64,000 nucleotides of DNA from Copromyces sp. CBS 386.78. Lineage: Eukaryota > Ascomycota > Sordariomycetes > Sordariales > Sordariaceae. Below, in pieces: positions 47,665 to 60,307 of the stretch. Under the pieces are notes generated by a model that worked only from the letters and a program-made list of their open reading frames with translations, was not told where the DNA came from and did no database searches. The stretch spans positions 62,001-126,000 of the forward strand of contig MU839145.1 of assembly GCA_030685235.1 (NCBI GenBank), given 5' to 3'. The stretch's first letter is position 1. The number at the start of each line of letters is the position of its first letter. The translations under genes and the position numbers were made by a program.

Positions 47665-49991
47665 TGCGTCGACGGGGATGGAGATGTGCTTGTGGGTTGA
47701 CAAAAGACAAGTCGAAAGAAGGACGCAAAGAGGTGATATCCTGCGCCTTTTGTTGGGTTCTGAGGGTTGTGGTGGACGGAAGTGGTGAAGTGGAGGTCGC
47801 GCGCCAGGTGGAAATTTTTGACAAAATGTGTGGCCTGGGCCTGTCAAAAATTTAGGGCTCTAGTCGGCAGGCAGAAACGCGGGGCTTGGCGTGCGGGCGC
47901 ATGGGGCTCCACATCAGCGAGAAATGGGTCTTTCGGTTCATCAAGGTCGTCCGGCTGGCATCTCCCCCCGCCCTGTCGATCACATCGAACTCCGATTTTA
48001 AATTTCTCGTCAATGCCAGTTCTCGGATTCAAAACTGACGAAGGTAGAGACTCCTACTCCCCTGCTTGTCTGACGTATTCTTTGCTTGCCCAATCCTATG
48101 CTTCTTGAAATGTGCCATAAAAGTCGATGACCTGTCCGTTCATAACGGCATTTGGTTTCTCCAGTGGTCCATATCGCAGGTCGAGCACTCGCTTATGAAG
48201 TTTTGCTGGTCGTCAGCAGCAGTATCTCATGCCTTTCAAAAGTCGAGCGAAAGGGCCCATCTGTTTGCCGGTAAACTAAGAACGAAATCTTATACATTTT
48301 ACTCACTTGAACACATATCTTCCGGTACTGTCCTACTCACATTATCCTTCCTCGACAAGCACAAGCAATGACATGTGATATCATGAAGGGCCATGTCTGC
48401 GGAGCCATGGTCTTCTCCTTGGGCCACTCAAATCTTCGAACTTTCAATCACCGATCTCCTTCAAGTTATCCGTTGCGCACAATCCACAGACAACCTCGCT
48501 CTGGGGAGAAATGAAATTGTATTGCGGCTCGCTTAGAGTTGACAGTGAAATCAAGATCAACACTGATGCAATCGGTGATCGTGCTCGGCGTGAGCCGGCC
48601 GCGTCTAAGCTGAGCCTTCCAAGCCATCATTTCATGGTTTATGCGCCACACTTGTTGCGTGTCCCCCGCCACATCTGGGTGATTCTAGTGATGTCACTGG
48701 CTTGTTCTTTACTTAGTGTACTGGGCGACTCGACCACGCGCCCTGGTTGCCTGGTTCAGGTTTGAAAGTCGTAGCTGGGTCTTGGCGAATGGCTTGGCCT
48801 GCGCTTGGCCGCGCGAGGATACCTCTAGCGCTGGACGGCAAGCTCCTGGCGGGCTGTAACGGCAGTTCGGCTCACCTGGCTTCGGTTACGTCACTGTTAG
48901 GACCCTTTTTGATTACCCACCTCGTCCTGAATTCGAAAGAGAAAACTCTGTATCGAAAACATGGATGGAAGCATGAGAACAAACATCCTGGTAGGGGTAT
49001 TCGCGATGGAATGTCACAGACATTTCATTGATCCACCCAGCCCCGTTAGATGGGAAGAAACGCGGTTCCTGAGCTGTAGACGGACCACACATGTGCCTGC
49101 GCTGCTGTGTCGCGATATCGCAAAGCGGTGCAAGTTAGCGCTTGAAGGCCTGTAGTCCCTTCGCCGGGAATGTCCGCGGGGTTGGGTTATTTTTTTTGAT
49201 CACTTGTGAGGACCTCGGAGTCCCGGAGTCGAATCCCAGCATTGTTCAGCACATGGCTCAGCACATTGATCATGCGGCCCTCCTCCAGGCTTGTTCCCGT
49301 CGGGCGCAGTTCCTCGTTTCTCAAGGGAGGATTGCGAGTTGTATCAGATGTAGACAAAACTGGGTAATAGTAAAAGACCGCAAACCACCGTTGCTGAATC
49401 TAACCACAGTACTACTTAGTTACCTACCTTGGCCGGTCGTAACGGGGGTAGCTGGGTGGTGTGTATGACGCATTCTAGCCGATTTCTCCAATCGCGTGTA
49501 TGAACTGCCTTGTACATGGCTTGCTTTGCGCGTGAGCTTGCGAAAGGTTGAACCATCACCTCATCAGGTTCCCTTCGCCTACCCGCTTGGCTCTTTGAAG
49601 GAACCGAGACACAAACGGCCCCGAGCAGCAAAGCAAGGGAACGGACTGGGGCAGAGAAAGGAAAAGGACCACACCACCACGAGAACGGAAACAGACAGGC
49701 ACACCCTGTTCCCTGACCCATCTGCCCTGCAAGTGTTGTGAAAGGGACCCCGCCAGGTTTACATACAGTTTATCTTGGCAAGGGTAACTGCTGCTCCCCG
49801 TACATTCCTAGGTATTTAATTCTCTGCCACCCGCTTGCTGTCTTGCTTCTTCAGTCCACTCAAGCAAAAAAACAACAACAACAACAAAGAACAACATCCA
49901 ACCTTCACACTCGAGTAATCCTCTTGAACTCTTCAACCAACACACGATATTCAAACCAATATCTAATCCCTTACTACATTGATCCATCACA
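47665..49991. other. Divergent upstream region of rpl22 and pmp3
   Basis: 2.3 kb between divergent starts. I recognise no gene. A B-box-like string (GAGTCGAATCCC near 49228) was checked for a tRNA and no cloverleaf was found. The 3' part just before pmp3 (49863-49887) is rich in CAA and probably forms its leader. Confidence 0.4.
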
Positions 49992-50334
49992 ATGGCTTTC
50001 ACCGCTAGGTAAGACCTACCTACTCCTACCGGCTAGACGCAGTGTGCGCCGTCACTGGTTCCGGGTCAGCTTTACTAACATTTGGTTCTCTTCTCCAGCG
50101 ACATCTGCAAGATCATCATTGCCGTCATCCTCCCTCCTCTCGGAGTCTTCTTCGAGCGCGGATGCGGTGCCGATCTCTTCATCAACATCCTCCTCACCAT
50201 CCTGGGTGTAAGCTTTCCTGCCTTTCCCCCTTCCAGCTTCCAGCTGTCGCATACAATGCAACCCTTGCTAACATGCTCGCTTACAGTACATTCCCGGTAT
50301 CGTCCACGCTCTCTACATCATTCTCAAGTATTAA
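49992..50334 (+). CDS. pmp3: Plasma membrane proteolipid 3
   Basis: PMP3/UPF0057 family, a 57-residue hydrophobic protein with two membrane helices that affects membrane potential and salt tolerance. Three exons, 49992..50008, 50099..50207 and 50287..50334, each with good splice signals (GTAAGA, GTAAGC; acceptors CCAG and TTACAG). The spliced protein begins MAFTASDICKIIIAVILPPLG, continues with VFFERGCGADLFINILLTILGYIPGI and ends HALYIILKY. The PPLGVFFE, GC and ILLTILGYIPGIVHA motifs are the family hallmark. Because the exons are so small the intact protein cannot be seen as one frame in the genomic sequence. Confidence 0.96.
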
Positions 50335-51158
50335 ATGAGCAACGACACCACAACGACAAACAAGAAACACCAAGAACCCGATTTTTCTTTTTCACTGTCG
50401 GTGAAGGAGAAGGAAAGAATAGAAAAACATTGTTACGTCGGGGACCAAGGTTGTGTGGGCATATTGCCATACTTTCATGGATAGGTTGATTCCTTCCTTC
50501 CCGGCGGTTCCGGCGCTTGTTTTCGCCTTATGATACCCCTTGTCGAAACTACGGGCTGCGCCCTGGGGGGAATTACGCGGACGGACGTTTCGGCACATTT
50601 GTTGCACGGCATGAGGAAAAGCTTATAAAGTGGGAGAGGAGGAGACGAGTTTAATTGCGATGGGAAGGGGCATTCTCGAACAGGTTTACGAGAACGCGAG
50701 TGGAACGATCGGTCTTTTTGTAATGGAAGGAGAGAAGCTTAGGTGTTAACGGGCTTTTAATGACCACATGAACGCATGCATCTTATGTTACGAGCGTTCC
50801 GATTATCATTTTCTCAATCTTACACTGATCCCTTGTGTTTTCTCCTTTTTAAGCTGCCGACTCGAGAAAGAGGTCAGAACGCTCGCTGGTCTAGGGGATC
50901 TTGCTGGATGCATATGATATGATAAAGGTCCCTTTTACGATCCCTCCATACGCTTTTTTCTTGCTCGCTCTATGCGATACCTTTACGCATTGCCTTAGTT
51001 TTATCTTAATTACAATGCTGCAAAGACCCTGTCTTATCAGGTGGTAAGAGATGAGCCGAAAAGGAGAGGACTGGAAGATGCCATAGGTTGAAGCAGGCAA
51101 TAACAAGTAGCTGGATTAAAGGGAATACTAAGCTGGGCGAGTTTCCTCTTTACGCTGC
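50335..51158. other. Convergent 3' intergenic stretch
   Basis: 3' ends of pmp3 and the GTPase gene; nothing else recognised. Confidence 0.45.
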
Positions 51159-52871
51159 TTATGCTCGGCCAACCCTGAATGACAAGATCTGTGTGCAAGT
51201 TAGTAAAGACGATCTTCTGCGATCATACCAGGCAGGACTCACATCATTCTTCCCAACTGTAACAATTTGATCTTCCGCAACACGGATGCCGCCTGCACCT
51301 TCGACGTAGGCAATCGGCGCATCACCCATGATTTTCCTGGCCACGTCGGCCACGGTCGAGTTCTTCTTGACCAGCACGCAGTCCCTGAAGACCGCTTTGT
51401 TCGCCGACTCGTTCGCGCCCGACGTAAACGTCGTTGTATTCCTGACCGGGAAGACCGGCACCAAGCCGAGGACCTCGGCAGCTTTGGTCAGCACCTGGTT
51501 AACGCCCGTGGAGCCGAATCGGTAAAGAACCATATCCTTCAGGTTCTCTATCCTGTTCTTGTTCTTCTCGTCCAGCTCTTTCAGGCCTCCGCCGTCTGGG
51601 TCACCGTCGGCTATAAGGTCTTCCCTCGTGTCAACGAACTCACTGCCTTCCGTGTACTTGACATAACCTTGCTTCGCCATTTTGCGCAAGAAGATTTCGG
51701 AAATCGCAGAACAGAGGACGATGGAATTTGGGTCTTGCATCTTGGCGATCTTGGCGATGTTCTTGTCGGCGTCTGGGTGGTCGATCTTGTTGAGTGCGAT
51801 CACTGTTGGGAACTTCTCGTCGGTGAAGGCGTTGACGACGCGGTCGACGGTTTCCTCTGCGTACCGGAGATCAATGTTAGCGCCATGCCGCCGCAGTCGT
51901 GCTTCTTAAGCCAGCCCGGATGTCCGAAACTACCACGAACGTACCGGACCATTCCTCCAACGGCTCCTTGAGCCCCAGCTTATCCAGCGTCCGCGCCACC
52001 ACCGCAGAAGTACTCCCGTAACCACTGAACTGTCCCTGGAGTGTCTCCACCGCCGTCGCCTTGACAGCAATATGCCTCCTCCTGATGGAGCCCCATTTCT
52101 GCCAAAGGTTTCCCTTGATCCAGGCCACGATCTCGGACCGCAGCCATGCAATGTCCACGGAGGGATCGTACCCACGCGTGACCTTTCCCTCTGCGTCTGT
52201 TGTGCCCGAAGCGTCGACAACGTGTATCAGGGCGTCGGCGTGTCGCAGGTCGTCGAGGAACTTGTTGCCCAGTCCTTTGCCCTCGTGCGCTCCGGGGACG
52301 AGACCGGCTACGTCGAGAAGTTCGATGGGCACACTGCGCTTGCCGTTCACGCAGGAACCGTAGTTGGGCTTGCACCTTTCGCTAACCCCGTAGCGCGCGC
52401 AGGCGCAGTCTATCTGGAGGTAGCCGATCGCTCGTTGGGGGTCAATGGTGGTGAAACTGTTGTAGCGGAAGAGGCATTGTTGTTAGCGCAACATCCTTTG
52501 GGTCTGTCTGCGATTGTGTTCGTGGACAATGGCAGCGGTGGTATAGAAAGCGCGAAATGAGGAAGAAGCAGGACGGTGTTGTCAAGTATATAGGCACCTA
52601 GAAAGCATGAGCAGAGGTGACGGGAAGAAGCCTACGGGAAGTTTCCTGTATCGCGTGGCAAGCCGTATCAGCAGCCCGTCCGTACATAAGGTAAAGCCTC
52701 CATTTTCGCGGCAGAGATGCCGGGGGAAAAGGAAGGCAAATGTCTTCGTAAAAAAGAACTAGAAACTAACTACCCACCGACTTTGGACGAAGCATCTGTT
52801 AGCGAGTTGAGCGTGCTGGATTTGCCAGCGCTTGGTTTCCCGACCAGTCCAATAAGAGGATCTCGAGGCAT
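51159..52871 (-). CDS. YchF/Obg-type GTPase, Ygr210c family, with a microexon
   Basis: Predicted cytosolic GTP-binding protein of the OLA1/YchF group, yeast Ygr210c-like; members associate with ribosomes. Five exons, 52778..52871, 52636..52645, 51945..52456, 51243..51856 and 51159..51188, give 419 residues. The P-loop GKPSAGKS is at 11-18, the G3 motif is [30 protein letters not shown], and the G4 motif NKID lies in exon 4. The C-terminal TGS-type end reads [13 protein letters not shown], completed by a 30-nt last exon. The second exon is only 10 nt and supplies the end of Gly, all of Asn-Phe and most of Pro in VGNFPFTTIDP, the conserved switch-region motif; without it the frame breaks. Divergent from the SET gene. 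Confidence 0.88.
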
Positions 52872-53640
52872 TTTGGAGGTCGGTTCTAGTTCGGTTGGCG
52901 ATGATCAAGCTGTTAGATGGTTGAGGATACAGTAGGCGGTATTCGAGAAGATGTTGGGTCTAGGAGATATTTGCTAAGGCGGCGAAAGATTTCGACAATC
53001 GCGCTCTGTTCTGGTGTTGTAGCGACAGGGCAATTCCAAGCAGCAACAGCAATTGGGGAGGGTGAATTGAAATTCGTTATCGGCCCCACCAAATAGAGAT
53101 GCGATTGCCCGCGCGAGACCGGGGAGGGGCAGCCCCTTCACACTAAACGCATAGTCACCGTGGCCGGCTTGTTTGGACAGTAAGCCGTTGCCAGGGCAAT
53201 GCCAAGGGGGCGACTCGACGAGATGATCGTCGCAGCACCCATTCCGAGGAAACCGGATGGTTTGAGAGTAGTAGCAACTTTGAAGGAAAATGAATTATTA
53301 GAAATCATATCAAGAAGCCAGGACCGGGCAGTAAGTGTGAGTGTCCTCATAGTCTAGAAGGCAGTTGCAAACATTGGGAAGCTGGGAACTAGGCGTCCTG
53401 GGTTAGGGTTATATCTTTCAACGGCTGTACACACAATACAAGATCGTTACGACCGGGGTGCTTTTGTTACTGCAGTTGCTTCTGTCGGTGCGGATTCACC
53501 TTTGCATTCAGTCTCATGCACGGCTGGATTCGTAGATCAAGCTCAAACAAGCTTCTGTAAACCTTCACTTTTACATACTCTTCTCGTAGGTCAGAAGGCA
53601 ACTCTCTCACCTTCGTACAACAAGCGGTCTGCCTCAAAAT
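52872..53640. promoter_or_regulatory. Shared upstream region of the GTPase and SET genes
   Basis: 770 bases between divergent starts, with a telomere-like box at 53400-53410, 231 bases before the SET-gene ATG. Confidence 0.45.
53400..53410. promoter_or_regulatory. Telomere-box-like motif GGGTTAGGGTT
   Basis: Exact copy of the boxes at 2916, 17401 and 43505, inside the divergent GTPase/SET promoter. Confidence 0.35.
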
Positions 53641-55291
53641 ATGGCACAACCTGGGCTCCCGATTGCGGCGCTGCCCGCTTGGGCTTTGCTCAACGGCATC
53701 ACATTCCCACGAGTCAAAATCGCCAACATCGAAGGGAAAGGCTTTGGTGTAGTAAGCGATGGAGAGCTCGAGCCTGAGGTTCCTCTCATGACGGTGCCGA
53801 ACAACCTGGTTTTGAACGTACAAGCCGTGGATGAATATGCCAAAGAAGACAAGAACTTCAAGCAACTCTTGGATGCTGTTGGACATCATGTATGAGCGAA
53901 CTGCTACAAATCAAACCCCATCCCCCTCTCTACCCGGGAACTCCCGACCTTCCCCATTGACATCGTCTGAGAGACACTAGCTGACGTTATCTTTTCACAC
54001 AAACAGTCAGCCAGAAGGGATATCTTATTGTTCCTGCTCGTCCAGTTGGTTCTGGCTTCCAAGGCACACCAAGCTCCAGTGGGCGTCTCCAACCCATGGA
54101 CAGAATACATCAAGTTCCTACCCAAAACGGTCCTTGTGCCCACACTGTGGACGGAAGATGAGCGACTACTCCTCCGTGGCACATCTCTCGAGTCGGCTGT
54201 GAATGCGAAGATGATGGCCCTTACAGCCGAGTTCGATGCGGTCCGGGAGGCCGCATCCAGCCTTCCGAGCTGGAACGACGTACTGTGGCCATACAACGAG
54301 GAAGGCAATTCTTCGGCATCTCTACGCAGTTGGATTCTTCTAGATGCGCTGTACCGGTCTCGAGTCCTCGAGTTGCCGAAGTCGGGGGAGTCAATGGTGC
54401 CATGCATAGACATGATCAACCACTCGACCAATGCATCGGCTTACTATGATGAAAACACCAAGGATGAGGTAATACTCTTGCCTAGGCCAGACAGCAAAGT
54501 TTCATCTGGCGAGGAGGTAACAATCAGCTATGGTGATGCCAAGCCCGCCGCAGAGATGCTGTTCAGCTACGGGTTTATCGATCCGCAAGCCACTGTTGAG
54601 AGCCTTGTGCTCCCATTGGAGCCTTTTGAGGACGACCCATTGGAAAAGGCCAAGCTCTTCGCGTTTAAGGACCTGCCTAAAGTCCACGTGGCTCACAACC
54701 AGGGTAGCTCTGCCGTGTCATGGAACAGCCCGTTCGCCTATCTCATGTGCGTGAACGAGGAGGACGGCCTGGATTTCCGGGTGCTGCAAGACAGTGAGGG
54801 TGGCCGACAGCTCCGTGTGTTCTGGCGCGAGGAGGACGTTACAGACCGGATAGGGGACTTTGAAACCCTCATCCAGAGTCACGAGGTGCCTACGCTCATC
54901 AAGTTGCGCGTTGTCACTGTGGTCCAGGAGCGGTTGCAGCAACAGCTGGAGAGAGCGCAGTCTTTTGCGGATCTCTCTTCGCTCCCCATCAGCGACGTTG
55001 ACTCGTTGAGGGACGAATGCCGCCAGGCTGCTTCTCTTCTCAGGAGTATCGAAACCGGTCTTCTAGAAGTCGTCATAGAAGACTTGGAGAAAGAGGTGAG
55101 AATCCACCCCCGCAAAATCCCAGGGTCTCCCCCCTCACGCGATGGCTATGCAAAGTAACTGACAAGATGACATTCAGAGGCATATGCTACTGGCTGATGA
55201 AAACGTGGTGGCATATCTCGGATCGATGGAAACTGCCGAATCCGAGCTAATTGGCGAAGAGGCGTCCAATGAGCCCGAGGATTTCAGTTAA
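53641..55291 (+). CDS. SET-domain protein methyltransferase (SETD/RKM type)
   Basis: Predicted S-adenosylmethionine-dependent lysine methyltransferase of the non-histone SETD6/RKM class. Three exons, 53641..53889, 54007..55095 and 55178..55291, encode 483 residues; all junctions are phase 0. The N-terminus has the first SET strands (ANIEGKGFGVVSDGELEPEVPLMTVP). A helical insert typical of this class (about residues 84-190) follows. Then come the SAM-pocket motif MVPCIDMINHST (NHS at about 221-223) and GEEVTISYGD (251-260), whose Tyr is the usual catalytic residue. The C-terminal part resembles a Rubis-substrate-binding helical domain. The last intron moves the end from a readthrough tail to EASNEPEDFS. 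Substrate unknown; ribosomal proteins or elongation factors are typical. Confidence 0.88.
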
Positions 55292-55826
55292 TGAGCCACA
55301 CATTTTCGAAATGGAAGCTGCAGGGCATCGTCATGCTCTCTGATCTGAGTGTCTGGAAGTTTCTTCGTGGAAAGTTTTTCTCGAGAGACTTTGCTTTGTT
55401 ATGATTGGTGTATGCTTGGAATAGGGGGGGGAAGTTGTTCATACTCGAATTTTACAAGCTCTCATCACATCGACGATGCCGCATACCTAATGCCCAGCTG
55501 TCAAAGAAAAAAGAGGAGGCACTCATCAAACTACCGAGACTAGATAATGCAGCGACAAGGCTGAAAGTTAGGGAGGATTGCGGAGCTGAGGCCGATCTTA
55601 TGCTCTGGGAAGTGCAACTCGCTTGGTTGATAACTCGGTCTTTTGGGCAAGGTGGGTGGTTGATTTGGAAGAAAACTAGAAGAGGAGAAACCCCCGGAAA
55701 CTAGGTATAAATACCCCTCTCTCTTATCCGCACATTGCACCTTCCCAGAAGCGACTAGAAATTGCGAAAACGAACATGAGGCGATTTGGAACACGGTTGT
55801 CCTCAACTCTACACTGTCCAGATGTA

Positions 55827-56061
55827 CACATCAATGCTGGAAAGTTCGTTAGCGCGGGACTTCATAGAGTACTCTTCGCAAATCAACCAACATACCACCA
55901 ATTTTCATGCAAGAAGCTGGTATCAAACCGATGCATTTTGCCCGTTTCATACATGCTCTCTAATTTCCCCCCTTGAATGTGGTTATCCCGTTGTTTTGCT
56001 GTGAAGTTTTGCACCCCGCTGTCGCGAGAACCGCGCTGACAAACTTTCCAGCATTGATGTA
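55827..56061 (+). mobile_element. 235-bp MITE, copy 1
   Basis: Terminal inverted repeats of about 30 bases (left CACATCAATGCTGGAAAG, right its inverted copy with a few transitions) enclose non-coding sequence. TA lies on both sides (55825-55826 and 56062-56063). It is homologous along its length to the inverted copy at 60308-60542, which has the same length. Confidence 0.75.
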
Positions 56062-56865
56062 TATGCTCCTTACCACGAGTTTCATGCCGATGCATGTTAT
56101 TGAACCAGCTTTTTCCATGTTTGGTCAGCCAAATTGGTTCCGCCCAGAAGGCTTGGGAGCATCACACAATCCCATTTCGCCCCGCATTTCGGCGATGAGT
56201 GGGAGAGTGGCTTGACATGTTACCGGGGCTCTGGCCAGTGATATGACTGCGCTGACTGGTGGTAATGCTCGTTGGATTTTTTTCACAGTCTTTGCTGTGA
56301 GATCTCTGGTTCCGAGTTTCCGTCATGCCGGGGAGTGCGGGCGCCGTATGGACGAGTATAGAAGGGATCTGTTTGTCGAAATTGAGCCTACTAGGCGGCG
56401 GACTCTCTCAATCACTTCTTGGAGGCTCATAGCCTTCGCTTGGATTTGCCCGAGTCCGACTCATCAAAAGTGGTGATAATGCCCGATCAAGAGCGAAAAG
56501 CAGAGAGTTCTTGGCATTGCTCAACCAAAATGCGGGGAAGACCAACTCCAGATTTGGTGTTGCAAAGAGAAGGTTTGTGGAACAAAAGCGGCCCTTGTCT
56601 GGCAGATTTCAACCAATCAAGGAATGGAATCATTTGGTTATGCGGGCCGTTTGGGGTTGGGTCTCTTTTACTGTGTGGAGGCGGCCGACTCGATCCCACT
56701 GTTTTTATCTTTTGGAGGTTCGTGTGCGACTGCGGCAGCCGTACAAGAGTACATATCCTCTAATGCATCATCGCTCGCGTCTTATCATAAGAGCGAAGGC
56801 AACACCACCACGCAGACCGGTGACTATTGATGATTCGGGCATTCTTCTCCATCTTTTCAACCATA

Positions 56866-59800
56866 CTCGTCTGGGCTAGAAACGCCCTCTGGAGACCCAT
56901 TGCTTGCAATGGGTCTGGCAGATTGATTCGCGAATGTAGATTGATTTGCAAAAATTTCGGTACTTCCCCCACTATACAAATTAGCGGTGTAACTATATTA
57001 TACGGTTTTTTCAAAAGTCGTCGCATATATGCATGTAATATCGCTTAACCTAGTAAATATTATTATATTAGACTAGTAATTTAATAAAGTAAGGTCGATA
57101 TTATTATTGCTAATATTACTACTTTCTAGCATAGTGTTTTGAATAGGGTCCTCTTTTCCCTCCTCTACTATATCTCCTTCCTTTATTAATACTAGAGTTA
57201 TTTAGGTTTTCTATTACCTAATCTACATTATCCTTATTAGGTAGTAGCTAATTATAGCCGGGCTTATAATAATGTGTACCCTTGTCGTTCTTACGTAGTA
57301 TCTCTATTTATTCCTCTTATATTGGCCCGGTTTGCTCCTTTACTTCTTCCTCTTTAAGGGGGGAAAATTTATCCTTATTAAATTTAATTTCTAATTCTAT
57401 ACTAGAAATGAAGGTAGTAATAACCTCTTGTATAATAGTTATAGTACGAGGGTTATAGATCTATAGTATAATAGGCTTCGGTCTATTACTAAGCAGTGCT
57501 TAGTATAGAGGTAGAATAATATTTTTCTTTAATTTGCTTAACCGAATTATTTCTATTTAAATAACTACCTTTTTCGCTTCTTAATAAAGTCCTTAGCGCT
57601 CTTACTATATAAATTTATATTATTCGAATAGACTACTCTAATTTTTAATCTTATTTAAAATTAAATTGACTGCTATATTCTATTTAGTACGAAATTTACT
57701 AATAAGGTATAATTCCACCCTCTTATTCTAAGCCTTATTCTATTACTTAGTTTTATATATACTAAGCCATCTTTGTAGAATAATCCGTTTAATATTAAAA
57801 TCTTTTTTATATTAGTATAACTTCTTTTTAGTATATAATTTAATTCTATAATACTCGTCTACTACTATACGAAGACAAATATTATTAATTTTAATAGGAT
57901 TAGTACGAATAATTAGACGGTTAATTATACGGTTCTTTTTCTATATTACTTCTTCTAGTTGCCTCCTCTTTTTAAACCGCTATACTTCTATATTAATAAC
58001 CCTTATTAACGCAATTATTTTAATAGATTTATCCCTTTTAAATATAATATATTTAATAATAGGGTTGAGGGGAGTCTTCGTAATAATAAATTTAAGTAAC
58101 CTTTATTAAACGTACGTATTATACTTTAAAATTGTAATTATATTGCAAGGGGGGGTTATTATCTTTATTTAGTTTTTTTTAGAATGTAGTACTAGTAGGG
58201 GTATTAAAATACTATAATTAATATAAGGATTGAGAGCGCTAAATTATTTAAAACGTTTATATAAAATTAGATTTATAGGGCCTTTTTCCTTTTCCTATAC
58301 CTATAATTAAGTTCGATTATTTATAATTTCCTTTAATTTAAGCTAACTTTATTCGTTTTCAATTGTAATATATCCTTTCTTTCTCTTTAAGAAACTAGGG
58401 TTAATTACTAAAATAAAAGGATTTTGCAATTTATTAAGTATAATAGAAAGTTTATATAAATAGAGATTATACTTTATTTATACGGATTATACGGTCGACT
58501 ATTTAAAAGATTCGCTTCGAATATAAAATAGCCTATTTAAAAAGGAGAGTTTAATATACTCTACATTATTATATATTATCGTTTTAAAGATATTTTTCTA
58601 ATAATAATATTTGTAAACTTAAAATACCTTAACGTTAAAAGGTTAAAGGATATAGGTCGAGTAAGAAGGGAGGAGAAAGAGGATAATATTATAACGGCGG
58701 CATTATTTATAAAATTTAATAGTATAATAATTACCGTAATTAGTTAGTAGTAAGAGACGCTTCTCTTCCTTATTAAGGGGACGAAAGTATTTTTCCTAAT
58801 AATTAAACTAATTGAAGGCAAGCTAATTATTTATATAACCGCTAGGAGAGGTAGTAATAATAGAATAGTTATTAAAACGGTTATTAATATAGTTTTCGTT
58901 AATATTAATATTAGGAAGGATAATAAAAGTAAATACCGTACGGTTAAAAATAGAAATATATTTAATAACTATAATTAATTTACGTATATTTAGATTTAGG
59001 GCATATATAATCGGTATTTCAACGTAAGACTATATAGTATAGGATTTAAATTATATACCGATTCTAAACCTAGATTTTTCCCTATTCTATATATTATTTA
59101 GTATAATACTATTCTTATTAACCGTCTCTTTCTATAGTTTAAATACCTCTTCTATACTTATTCGAAACTAGGTTGCCTTATATACCTATACTATTGACTT
59201 TGTACGTACGGATAAATTCTAATTAAATTATAAACGTATAAATTTATTATTAGTTAATATCAATATTATGGCCATTAGTACAGGTAAATTACTTTATTGC
59301 GCGTATAATTTTTTAATTTATAACCTTATATTTTAATTAAGATAGTTAATTAATGAATAATAGTAATTGTAGACGATCGACGGTAATTAACGATTATAGG
59401 TATTAACCGATAGATATTTACGTATTAATTTAAATATATAACGCGAGCTCTTCTTTTTTAATTAATTTTTTTATTCCCGTATTCTACGACTACGGTTTAA
59501 TACCTTTCAAATAATTAATAGTAATATAATAACAAGCGCTATAAGTTTTCGCTGCGGTAGCGACTGTTTTAAATTTTCTATTTTTTAGGGTATTAATAGT
59601 TAAATCAATATATTATTTATTCGAAAGGCCGGCGAAAAGGTTACTAACGGGCTCTATTGTATGTAATTTATTAGTAAAGTAATTAGATTATCGATAAATT
59701 AAATATTGAACTTTAAGTGTAAAATAGTAATATACGAATATATTAGACGGTTAACGATAATTAAATTACCCGCTATTTATACCCTATATACGATTTTAAA

Positions 59801-60116
59801 AGGCGGTGAATTAGCTAATTGAATTTATACTAGTTATATTATTTATATTATTTTATAATAAATATTAGAGGATTTATAATACCCTTGGATTAGTAAGTTG
59901 AATATTTTAGTAATTCGTAATAGATTTATATAGTCATATAAGTCGGGTTGCTTATAGTGGGTATGTAAAAAAACGGTGGTATATCGATTTACTAATAAAA
60001 TATAGGGTTGTACTATGTACTGAATTTTTTTCGCGAATCAATCTGCATTCGCGATTTAATTTGCCTGACCCCGTGCCAGTACGGGGTTAGACTAAGGCGT
60101 TTCTAGCCCTGACGAG
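56866..60116. mobile_element. 3.25-kb RIP-mutated DNA transposon, TA-flanked
   Basis: The two ends are long imperfect inverted repeats of about 110 bases. The left begins CTCGTCTGGGCTAGAAACG and the inverted right end begins CTCGTCAGGGCTAGAAACG; both continue with a small hairpin (ACCC...GGGT), GGCARATT and GATTGATTCGCGAA-like boxes. TA flanks both sides (56864-56865, 60117-60118), a Tc1/mariner-superfamily-type duplication. The interior from about 57040 to 60010 is extremely AT-rich, with TpA enriched, CpA and TpG scarce and CpG still present, and has no ORF of 60 codons. That is the expected outcome of RIP on a transposase gene. The original coding strand cannot be told by eye. Confidence 0.85.
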
Positions 60117-60307
60117 TAGTCATTGCTCACCGAATTTCTTTGCTTTCCGTTATGACTAGTGTGTGTCTCAACGACCTTATTAGTTGATCCGACACACTCG
60201 ACGACCCACCACCGGCGGACCAGCCCTGGGCAATCTTACCTTGATCGCAAAACGTCCACGTCGTCGTCAGCGACCCCTTTTAGTGGAGTAGGTAGGTTGT
60301 TTAAACA

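Noticed and set aside
49220..49240. tRNA B-box-like GAGTCGAATCCC
   Set aside because: No matching A box, acceptor stem or anticodon arm can be drawn around it.
51905..51944. Alternative 40-nt intron in the GTPase gene
   Set aside because: It keeps frame but is shorter than usual fungal introns. The downstream acceptor at 51857 has a proper GCTAAC branch point and gives a better protein ([12 protein letters not shown]).
57040..60010. Possible AT-rich centromere or mitochondrial insertion
   Set aside because: Sharp edges with inverted repeats and TA duplications, about 3 kb size and CpA depletion fit a RIP-mutated transposon better. No mitochondrial gene motif was seen.
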